Assembly (NCBI RefSeq): GCF_003731635.1
Contig: NZ_RCUA01000087.1
Coordinates: 1 to 64,000 of the forward strand
Origin: Marisediminitalea oceani
GTDB taxonomy: Bacteria; Pseudomonadota; Gammaproteobacteria; Enterobacterales; Alteromonadaceae
Reading direction: 5' to 3'
Length of the DNA: 64,000 bases
The notes beneath the pieces are model-generated. The model searched no databases and was not told the origin of the DNA. It saw nothing but the letters and a program-made list of their open reading frames with translations. Position 1 is the stretch's first letter. Each line of letters opens with the position of its first letter. Below are positions 48,541 through 55,651 of the stretch, in pieces. The translations under genes were made by a program, and so were the position numbers.

Positions 48541-50604
48541 ATGAATAACACCATAAAAGCGCTGGCAGCCAGCGTTATGCTGGGCTTATCAGCTAGCGCG
48601 GCGGCTGATAACAGCGCGCCCACCACCTTCGATTACAAAGACGTGTTTGCCCTGGAATACGCAGCGTCACCAGTGTTTACGCCCGATAGTAAACACATCA
48701 TTTACGAGCGTCGCAGTAACGATATTATGAACGATCGTATGCACATCAGTTTATGGCAGGTAGAAGTAAAAAGTGGTCAGCATCGCCCGCTGATTGCTGA
48801 GCATGCCAATGTGCGCGGCCCCGCACTTTCTCCCGACGGCAGCAAGCTGGCCTATCTGTCTGACCGCTCCGGTTCACAACAACTTTATGTACGCTACCTC
48901 GACAGCGGTGAAGACGCCCTGTTAACCAACACGAGCCATGCACCGGGCAATGTCGTCTGGTCGCCAGACGGAAAATCGCTGGCATTTACCCAGTTTACCC
49001 CGCAAGCAGATAAACCCTTGTTTACCGATATGCCAGGCAAACCGGCCAGGGCCAAATGGGCAGAAACCGGTAAGTTTATTGATGACCTCAACTACCGCTC
49101 CGATGGCGCGGGCTATGTACCTGGTGGCTTTAATCAGATTTACCTGTTGCCGGTAGAAGGCGGTACCCCCCGCCAGCTAACGTTTACCGACTACCCGCTC
49201 AATGGCGATCTGAGCTTTTCAAACGATGGCAAAAAATTGTACTTTTCTGCCAACCCCAGCGACAACTACGCCATGGAAGTGATGAGCAGTGATATTTACA
49301 CTCTGGACATTGCTTCGGGAACGTTTAACCAGATCACCAGCCTCGAAGGTCCGGAGAGTGGCCCGCAACTGAGTCCGGATGGTAAGTACCTGGCGTTTAA
49401 ACACACCACTGACCGTAAGTTAAGCTTCCAGAGCAGTGACTTATGGGTGATGCGTATGAAAGACGGCAAGCTGACTAACCTTACCGAATCCTTTGACCGC
49501 ACTACCGGACAGTTTGCCTGGGGCGACGACAGTGATGAGTTATACGTCAGTTATCAGGATGCCGGACAAACCAAAGTGGCCGTAGTCGAACTCGACGGCG
49601 ATATGGATAAGCTCAACATCGTTTTGAGTGGTCAGTCGCTTGGGCGCCCTTATACCTCAGGCGAGTTCGCGGTGGCCGATAATGGCACGCTGGCTTTTGT
49701 CAGCTCCGATGGCTCAACGCCGGCGGATTTGTTTGTGCGCGAAAGCCGCGGCAAGGTAACCCGGTTAACCGCACTCAATGAAGATGTGCTCGGTCACCTG
49801 AATATGCCGGCGATTAAAGCCATGACAGTAACGTCTACAGTTGATGAACGCCCTATTGAAGCCTGGATGATTACCCCGCCAGACTTTGATCCTAACAAAC
49901 AATACCCACTTATTCTGGAGATACATGGTGGCCCGCACACGGCCTACGGCCCCAACTTCAGTGCCGAAATTCAGTTAATGGCAGCCAAAGGTTATGTGGT
50001 GGTGTGGTCAAACCCGCGCGGCAGTACTTCTTACGGTGAAGATTTTGCCAACTTAATCCATCACAACTATCCGTCAGAAGATTATAACGATTTGATGGAT
50101 GTAGTAGATGGGGTCATCGCCAAAGGCTTTATTGATACCGACAACCTGTTTATCACCGGTGGCTCTGGTGGTGGTGTATTAACCGCGTGGTCGATTGGTA
50201 AGACCGACCGTTTTGCCGCCGCCGTGGTTGCCAAACCGGTAATTAACTGGATGAGCTTTGCCTTAACGGCCGACGCTTACCCCTACTTTACCCAGTACTG
50301 GATGCCGGGTATGCCCTGGGAAATCCCGGACCATTTATGGGCTCACTCGCCGTTATCACTGGTAGGTAACGTTACCACGCCAACCATGCTGCTGACCGGT
50401 GAGTCTGATTACCGCACGCCAATCAGTGAGTCTGAACAGTTCTATCAGGCCCTGAAGCTGCGTGGTGTAGAGTCGGCCATGTTGCGCCTGCCGGGAGCAT
50501 CCCACGGCATTGCCTCAAAACCGTCACGGCTGATCCAGAAAGTCGGCAATATCCTTGCCTGGTTCGAGCGCTATCGTACCGGGCCAAAAACAAAGACCGA
50601 GTAG
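48541..50604 (+). CDS. S9-family prolyl oligopeptidase, secreted
   Basis: A 687-residue serine peptidase of the DPP/acylaminoacyl-peptidase type. It has a signal peptide (about 1-22, SASAAA), a WD40-like beta-propeller (about 40-400; repeated SPDGS/SPDGK turns) and a C-terminal alpha/beta-hydrolase domain (about 430-680). The triad is nucleophile Ser in TGGSGGGVLTAW, Asp in LLTGESDYRTP and His in PGASHGIASKP; the oxyanion segment EIHGGPHTAYG is also seen. It should cleave short peptides in the periplasm. A strong terminator follows. Confidence 0.95.
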   Translation: MNNTIKALAASVMLGLSASAAADNSAPTTFDYKDVFALEYAASPVFTPDSKHIIYERRSNDIMNDRMHISLWQVEVKSGQHRPLIAEHANVRGPALSPDGSKLAYLSDRSGSQQLYVRYLDSGEDALLTNTSHAPGNVVWSPDGKSLAFTQFTPQADKPLFTDMPGKPARAKWAETGKFIDDLNYRSDGAGYVPGGFNQIYLLPVEGGTPRQLTFTDYPLNGDLSFSNDGKKLYFSANPSDNYAMEVMSSDIYTLDIASGTFNQITSLEGPESGPQLSPDGKYLAFKHTTDRKLSFQSSDLWVMRMKDGKLTNLTESFDRTTGQFAWGDDSDELYVSYQDAGQTKVAVVELDGDMDKLNIVLSGQSLGRPYTSGEFAVADNGTLAFVSSDGSTPADLFVRESRGKVTRLTALNEDVLGHLNMPAIKAMTVTSTVDERPIEAWMITPPDFDPNKQYPLILEIHGGPHTAYGPNFSAEIQLMAAKGYVVVWSNPRGSTSYGEDFANLIHHNYPSEDYNDLMDVVDGVIAKGFIDTDNLFITGGSGGGVLTAWSIGKTDRFAAAVVAKPVINWMSFALTADAYPYFTQYWMPGMPWEIPDHLWAHSPLSLVGNVTTPTMLLTGESDYRTPISESEQFYQALKLRGVESAMLRLPGASHGIASKPSRLIQKVGNILAWFERYRTGPKTKTE

Positions 50605-50611
50605 ATGCATG

Positions 50612-50641
50612 AAAAAAGGGCTACCGAGGTAGCCCTTTTTG
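50612..50641. terminator. Bidirectional rho-independent terminator
   Basis: GGGCTACC (50618-50625), loop GA, and GGTAGCCC (50628-50635) form an 8-bp stem, with TTTTT on the plus strand and six A (T on the minus strand) on the other side. It serves the convergent S9 peptidase and sugar dehydrogenase genes. Confidence 0.95.
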
Positions 50642-51754
50642 CTAGTTAGCCGGGGTTATCTGCAGTAACTTGCCGTTACTTTCATCGGTTAACAGATAAA
50701 TTAAACCGTTGGGGCCCACTTCTACGTCGCGGATCCGTTCGTTACGGTCGCGCAGGTACTCGGTTTGTGACTCCACTTCGCCAGCCTCATTAAAGCTAAT
50801 GCGGCGCAGGTGGCGAAACTTCAGTGCTCCCACCAGCAAATCGCCCTGCCAGTCTTTAAACACTTCGGAAGCATAGAACGTCATGCCGCTTGGGGCGATG
50901 GACGGATCCCAGTACAGAACGGGCTGTTCCATACCTTCCTGCTTGGTTTTATCGGAAATAATACTGCCGTTGTAATCAATACCATAGGTAATTACCGGCC
51001 AGCCATAATTGTTACCGGCTTTAATCAGGTTTACCTCATCTCCGCCTTTCGGGCCGTGTTCCATGGCCCAGACTTCCCCGGTTTGCGGGTGCACGGTTAA
51101 GCCCTGGACATTACGATGCCCGTAACTAAATACCTCTGGTGCATCGCCCTCTACAAAGGGGTTGTCTTCGGGCACATCACCATTACGCTCAATGCGTACA
51201 ATCTTGCCAAAGTGATTGTCGGTGTTCTGTGCTTCTTTCATGTATTTATAGCGGTCACCCAGCGTGACGAACAGATGCTGATCATTATCAAAAGCCAGTC
51301 GACAGCCAAAGTGGAAACCATTATTCACCACCGAATCGGCCACAAAAATATCTTTCACGTTGGTCAGACTGGTGCCATTCAGAGTGGCACTGGCTACGCT
51401 GGAACTACTGCCACCATCGGTCGGCCGCGAATAACAAAAATACACCGTCTGGTTATCGGCAAAGTCCGGATCGGCGGTGATATCCAGCAGACCGCCCTGA
51501 TTCTCCGCAGCTACTTCAGGAACGCCGCTTAACGGCTTACTCAGCCCGGTGGCAAAATTAAACTTGCGAATTTGACCGCTTCGTTCAGTAATCAGCATCT
51601 CACCAGAGGGCAGAAATGTCATTCCCCATGGGTGGTCGAGGCCAGTGGCCAGTTCGTTTACATTCACTGTTTCTGTCGCCTGGCTGCTAAACGCAACAGC
51701 ACCGGCCAGAGCCAGTGCTGTTAACGTTGCAACCTTATATTGAGGTCGCTTCAT
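50642..51754 (-). CDS. PQQ-dependent aldose sugar dehydrogenase, YliI/Asd-like
   Basis: A 370-residue secreted six-bladed beta-propeller enzyme of the soluble glucose/sorbosone dehydrogenase family. It has a signal peptide (about 1-26, FSSQA) and the family motifs LDHPWGMTFLPSGEMLITER (about 39-58), GGLLDITADPDF, FGCRLAFDNDQHLFVTLGD, YGHRNVQGLTVHPQTGEVWA and EHGPKGGDEVNLIKAGNNYG (about 232-251), which bind PQQ and calcium. It oxidises aldoses in the periplasm; the natural substrate is not defined. It is a monocistronic gene that ends at the shared terminator. Confidence 0.93.
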   Translation of the reverse strand: MKRPQYKVATLTALALAGAVAFSSQATETVNVNELATGLDHPWGMTFLPSGEMLITERSGQIRKFNFATGLSKPLSGVPEVAAENQGGLLDITADPDFADNQTVYFCYSRPTDGGSSSSVASATLNGTSLTNVKDIFVADSVVNNGFHFGCRLAFDNDQHLFVTLGDRYKYMKEAQNTDNHFGKIVRIERNGDVPEDNPFVEGDAPEVFSYGHRNVQGLTVHPQTGEVWAMEHGPKGGDEVNLIKAGNNYGWPVITYGIDYNGSIISDKTKQEGMEQPVLYWDPSIAPSGMTFYASEVFKDWQGDLLVGALKFRHLRRISFNEAGEVESQTEYLRDRNERIRDVEVGPNGLIYLLTDESNGKLLQITPAN

Positions 51755-51781
51755 AATCGTCTCTTGTTGTTTTAAATTCTG

Positions 51782-52252
51782 TTATTGCACCATCGCGCGT
51801 AACATCCATGCCGTTTTTTCGTGCACGCGCATACGGTCTGAGATGAGGGCTACGGAAGACTCGTCGTCGGCCTGTTGGGCAAGTTTCAGCGCTTCACGGC
51901 AAGTTTTCACTACCTGTTCATGAGCATGGGTAAGCAATTGCACCATTTCACTGGCTTCCGGTACGCCTTCAACTTCTTCAATTGCACTGAGTTCGGCAAA
52001 TGCTTTGTAAGTACCAGGCGCGGCAATCCCCAGAGTACGGATCCGCTCGGCAATATCGTCTACTGCGACAGCAAGCTCGGTGTAATGCTCTTCAAACATG
52101 AGGTGCAATTCGCGGAATTGCGGGCCCGTTACATTCCAGTGGAAATTGTGCGTTTGCAGATACAGGGTGTAAGAATCTGCCAGTAATTTCTTTAAGCCGT
52201 GGGCAACCGCTTCGCGGTCTGCTTCTGCAATACCGATGTCAATCTTGCTCAT
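51782..52252 (-). CDS. dps: DNA-binding protein from starved cells (Dps/ferritin family)
   Basis: A 156-residue four-helix-bundle miniferritin that forms dodecamers, oxidises Fe(II) with peroxide and protects DNA. The ferroxidase motif is present: LQTHNFHWNVTGPQFRELHL (His at about 36) and HYTELAVAVDDIAERIRTLG (Asp/Glu at about 63-67). No long basic N-terminal tail is seen, so DNA binding may be weak. It is a single gene with GGAG 6 nt before the start, on the same strand as its neighbour but with no shared overlap. Regulation by OxyR is typical, but no box is evident. Confidence 0.95.
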   Translation of the reverse strand: MSKIDIGIAEADREAVAHGLKKLLADSYTLYLQTHNFHWNVTGPQFRELHLMFEEHYTELAVAVDDIAERIRTLGIAAPGTYKAFAELSAIEEVEGVPEASEMVQLLTHAHEQVVKTCREALKLAQQADDESSVALISDRMRVHEKTAWMLRAMVQ

Positions 52253-52338
52253 TATAAACTCCTTGGTTCATTCCAATTATAGTATTCATAGCAATAATGC
52301 ACTGATTTGGATTACATTCTTTTTACAGCGACCCGTTG

Positions 52339-52824
52339 TCAGTGGTGGTGATGTCCACCCTGTTTTCCCTGTTCACCCACGGTAACCTCTACCGTTTTGC
52401 TTTGCTGGTCAGCGAAATGCAGCGTCAGGTTAAACTTATTGCCTTTTGTCAGGGGATTAACCAGCCCCATAAGCATTACATGGTAGCCGCCGGGCTTAAA
52501 TTCAACCATATTGTCAGGCGCAACATCGATGCCATCGGTTACTTGTCGCATCCTCATCATGTCACCCTTCATCACCGTAGTATGGATCTGTGCTTCGCTG
52601 GCAATGTCTGACGGCACACTCACACCGGTTAAGGTAAAGGCTGTGTCGCCATGATTCATCAGAGTAAGGTAGACGGCAGCGGTGGTAGCCATGGCAAAGG
52701 TCGCCCGGGCATTAGCGTTGTGCACCATAACACCGTGCTCCATTTTAGCCCCGGCAGGTAAAGCCAGTTGCAAGCCCAGCGCCAGTACAAGACATTGCCA
52801 GTAACGGTTAATCATTGTTGTCAC
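52339..52824 (-). CDS. PCu(A)C periplasmic copper chaperone
   Basis: A 161-residue secreted protein with signal peptide (about 1-26, LPAGA). The Cu(I)-binding pattern HxnMx21HxM is present: IHTTVMKGDMMRMRQV (about 81-96) and PGGYHVMLMGL (about 111-121). The C-terminus ends in four His after a Gly-rich turn, which could add a further metal site. PCuAC proteins deliver copper to the CuA or CuB sites of cytochrome oxidase. It stands alone downstream of purEK's terminator, with no SCO gene adjacent. Confidence 0.93.
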   Translation of the reverse strand: MTTMINRYWQCLVLALGLQLALPAGAKMEHGVMVHNANARATFAMATTAAVYLTLMNHGDTAFTLTGVSVPSDIASEAQIHTTVMKGDMMRMRQVTDGIDVAPDNMVEFKPGGYHVMLMGLVNPLTKGNKFNLTLHFADQQSKTVEVTVGEQGKQGGHHHH

Positions 52825-52841
52825 TCCTGTTACTTTACAAC

Positions 52842-52870
52842 AAAAAAAGACCCCACTAACGAGTGAGGTC
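52842..52870 (-). terminator. Rho-independent terminator after purEK
   Basis: On the minus strand GACCTCACT (complement of 52862-52870), loop CGTT and AGTGGGGTC (complement of 52849-52857) form a stem with one G-T wobble, followed by seven T. It lies 12 nt after the purK stop. Confidence 0.93.
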
Positions 52871-52882
52871 CTGAAGGTTATT

Positions 52883-54037
52883 TTAGCTTACTGAAGTCAG
52901 CCGGCTCGCTTCATCGGCCAGGCAAGGGAAATGCGCCAGCGAAAGGTACTCACTGAGCTTTTGCAGTTTGCTGCCTAACTCAGCGTAACCCGACGCCGTC
53001 ACATTGATGTGACCCATTTTGCGCTTTTGACGCACAGACTTGCCATACCAGTGGAAATGCACACCCGGCACGCTTAACAATGCCATCTGATGGTCGTCGC
53101 AACCAATAATATTAATCATTGCGCTAACCGCGGCTTCGCCTCCGGTGTTACAGGCCAGCCCCAAAGGTAAATCAAGCACTGCCCGTAAATGATTTTCAAA
53201 CTGACTGGTAGGTGAACCCGCCTGACTCCAGTGCCCTGAATTATGTACCCGCGGGGCCAGTTCATTAACCAGCAGCTCATCGCCACACTGGAATAACTCA
53301 ACCGCCAGTACACCAACATAGTCCATACCGTTAACCAGCTTGGTAAAGATATCTCTGGCCTGCTCGTTTAATGCAGCAGTGCTCGCACTCGCCGGTGCCA
53401 CCGAAACATGAAGTTGTCCTTCGTGATGCAGGTTTTCTGCCAGAGGGTAAACAACCACTTCACCGCCAGGACTACGAGCACCAATTAACGATACCTCGCG
53501 GTCGAAATTCAGCATTTTCTCTACCACCAGCGGCACGGCTTTCAGATCCAGCTCAGCCAGCTGAGACTTAAGCGCCGGTAACTCACTGGCCGCTTTTAAG
53601 CGCCACTGTCCATAGCCATCGTAGCCGTCACGGCTGGCTTTGATAATCAGGCGTTCACCGAGGTTCTCAACACAGCTGTCCAGCTGCGCCAGGTCGTCGA
53701 CGATCTGATAAGGACAATTCGGGATAGCCAGGCTGCTTAGTAGTTGCTTTTCACGTACCCGGTCGGCTCCCACCAGAATAGCGTCGATCCCAGGATGCAG
53801 TTTACCTGATGCTTCAGCCTGTTCTAATAAGGCCTCAGGGACATGTTCAAACTCAACAGTCAGCGCGTCTGCCAGTTCAATGGCCTGCTCAAGGGTATAA
53901 TTGAGCGGCGCTTTACTGACCGGGTGAACTACAGCGTTATTATTCACATCCACCGCCATGACATTGATGCCCAGCGGCGCGCCATCAAGATACATCATCT
54001 GTGCCAGCTGTCCGGCACCGTATACCAGCACCTGCAT
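52883..54037 (-). CDS. purK: N5-carboxyaminoimidazole ribonucleotide synthase
   Basis: PurK carboxylates AIR to N5-CAIR with ATP and bicarbonate in purine synthesis. The 384-residue ATP-grasp enzyme has the N-terminal VYGAGQLAQMMYLDGAPLGI, a central ATP-binding region (LIIKASRDGYDGYGQWRLKA; EKMLNFDREVSLIGARSPGG) and ELAPRVHNSGHWSQAGSPTS. It follows purE by 2 bp and ends at a strong terminator. PurK is the usual partner of PurE class I. Confidence 0.97.
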   Translation of the reverse strand: MQVLVYGAGQLAQMMYLDGAPLGINVMAVDVNNNAVVHPVSKAPLNYTLEQAIELADALTVEFEHVPEALLEQAEASGKLHPGIDAILVGADRVREKQLLSSLAIPNCPYQIVDDLAQLDSCVENLGERLIIKASRDGYDGYGQWRLKAASELPALKSQLAELDLKAVPLVVEKMLNFDREVSLIGARSPGGEVVVYPLAENLHHEGQLHVSVAPASASTAALNEQARDIFTKLVNGMDYVGVLAVELFQCGDELLVNELAPRVHNSGHWSQAGSPTSQFENHLRAVLDLPLGLACNTGGEAAVSAMINIIGCDDHQMALLSVPGVHFHWYGKSVRQKRKMGHINVTASGYAELGSKLQKLSEYLSLAHFPCLADEASRLTSVS

Positions 54038-54039
54038 TG

Positions 54040-54525
54040 TTACAGCTCCAGTTTACCGTTTGCTAAAACCGTGTCAGTTTGTTGTTGGCGAAAGGCAATA
54101 ATTGCTTCACGGACCGCGGGGTCCTGTAAGGCAACCACCTGAGCAGCCAGCAAGCCGGCATTTGCCGCACCCGCTTCGCCAATTGCCAGGGTGCCAACGG
54201 CAACGCCTTTGGGCATCTGCACGATAGACAGTAGTGAATCCAGGCCATTTAATGCTTTAGACTTCACCGGGCAACCGAATACCGGTAAGTGAGTGTGAGC
54301 GGCAATCATGCCTGGTAGATGGGCGGCCCCGCCTGCACCGGCAATAATGGCGCAAAACCCATTTTGCTCTGCCTGCTCGGCAAATTCGACTAACAGATTA
54401 GGAGTACGGTGTGCCGAGACAACCTGTGCCTCAAATTCAACACCGAATTGTTTGAGCATTACTGCCGCGTTTTGCATTGTTGGCCAATCCGATGTCGACC
54501 CCATCACAATTGCGATTTTCGCCAT
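54040..54525 (-). CDS. purE: N5-CAIR mutase (PurE)
   Basis: PurE class I converts N5-CAIR to CAIR. The 161-residue product carries the family motifs IVMGSTSDWPTMQ (about 6-18), VVSAHRTPNLLVEFA (about 36-50), IIAGAGGAAHLPGMIAAHTH (about 60-79) and PVKSKALNGLDSLLSIVQMP. Its length equals other bacterial PurE. It is the first gene of purEK. I looked for a PurR box in the 229-nt upstream region and found only a partial half-site (ACGCAAA), so purine regulation is not supported by sequence. Confidence 0.97.
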   Translation of the reverse strand: MAKIAIVMGSTSDWPTMQNAAVMLKQFGVEFEAQVVSAHRTPNLLVEFAEQAEQNGFCAIIAGAGGAAHLPGMIAAHTHLPVFGCPVKSKALNGLDSLLSIVQMPKGVAVGTLAIGEAGAANAGLLAAQVVALQDPAVREAIIAFRQQQTDTVLANGKLEL

Positions 54526-54766
54526 TTTGCCGTCCTCACAGACTTTGCGTTTACTAATCCGCTTAACTCGTGGTTGAGCAGTGCTTGAAAAGCGGCCGAT
54601 ATTAGCTCATTTTGCCCCGTTTGCCCATAGTAAGCATCTATTTGTGGTCAATTACAAACCGCCTGTAAACGGATATTTCCCTAGTTTCAACGCAGCCCGG
54701 CAAATATAGATAGAGATAAATGAGTTTTTAGTATATTTTTAGACAAACGCTATCATGGGATGCTTT

Positions 54767-55651
54767 ATGAATACATTGACGTTCAGACTACTTGAAGTTT
54801 TTCAGCAGGTTGTTGATTGCGGTTCGGTAACCGCTGCCTCTAATGCCCTGCAACTGTCACAGCCTACCGTGTCACTTCAACTTAAAAAACTAAACAGTAT
54901 TATTGGTCTGCCTCTGATTGAACACTTTCAGGGCAGCGTGCAACTCACAGAAGCCGGCGCCGCAGTATACCGCTGCGCTCAGGAAATTTTATCTTCACAG
55001 GATAAACTGAAAAGCCAGATCAGCGCCTTGCAGGGAGTGGAAGTTGGCTCCCTTAAACTGGCTGTAGTAACCACTGCCAAATACATCATTCCGCCAATGC
55101 TCAGCCCGTTTTGCAAACAGCATCCTAATATCGATGTACGCTTTACCGTTGGTAACCGCGAGCAGATTGCCGAGCGTTTAATGCAAAATCGAGATGACCT
55201 GTATATTTTCACCTATCCCCCCGAAGATGACGATTTAGTCTGCGAACCGTTTCTGGCCAATCCGCTGGTTGTAATTGCCCCGCCGGATTACGATGGCCCG
55301 GATAACTGCAGTTTAGCCGACCTGCAAAACGCCAAGTTTCTGCTCAGAGAGAAAGGCAGTGGTACCCGCCGCACGCTGGATGAGTACTGCGATAAACGCG
55401 ATGTGCTGTTGCGCAACAATATGGTAATTGAAAGTAACGAGGCGATTCGGTTGGCTGTCTCTGCCGGCCTGGGTCTGGCGGTGCTGTCGCAGCATACGCT
55501 TGATCAGTCTGCCATCGACAGCGTTAAAGTCCTTAATGTCACCGACTTCCCGATCCAAAGTACCTGGCAGGTGGTAACCAACCGCCGCCGTCCGATCAGT
55601 CTGTCGGCCCAGGCGTTTCGTCAGTCGCTGCTTGAGAACCAACGTACTTAA
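54767..55651 (+). CDS. LysR-family transcriptional regulator, CbbR-like
   Basis: A DNA-binding regulator of about 294 residues. The N-terminal winged helix (about 1-60) contains VVDCGSVTAASNALQLSQPT and VSLQLKKLNSIIGLPLIEHF; the effector domain (about 85-290) has the CbbR-like start VGSLKLAVVTTAKYIIPPML and LREKGSGTRRTLDEYC. ATG at 54767 follows GGGA and starts close to the first helix, as in the family; an ATG at 54755 would add four residues. The last 56 bp overlap the 3' end of the convergent histidine kinase gene. Target genes are not adjacent, and the effector is unknown. Confidence 0.9.
   Translation: MNTLTFRLLEVFQQVVDCGSVTAASNALQLSQPTVSLQLKKLNSIIGLPLIEHFQGSVQLTEAGAAVYRCAQEILSSQDKLKSQISALQGVEVGSLKLAVVTTAKYIIPPMLSPFCKQHPNIDVRFTVGNREQIAERLMQNRDDLYIFTYPPEDDDLVCEPFLANPLVVIAPPDYDGPDNCSLADLQNAKFLLREKGSGTRRTLDEYCDKRDVLLRNNMVIESNEAIRLAVSAGLGLAVLSQHTLDQSAIDSVKVLNVTDFPIQSTWQVVTNRRRPISLSAQAFRQSLLENQRT

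Noticed and set aside
54526..54766. PurR operator upstream of purE
   Set aside because: Only a half-site ACGCAAA is present and the symmetric second half is missing.
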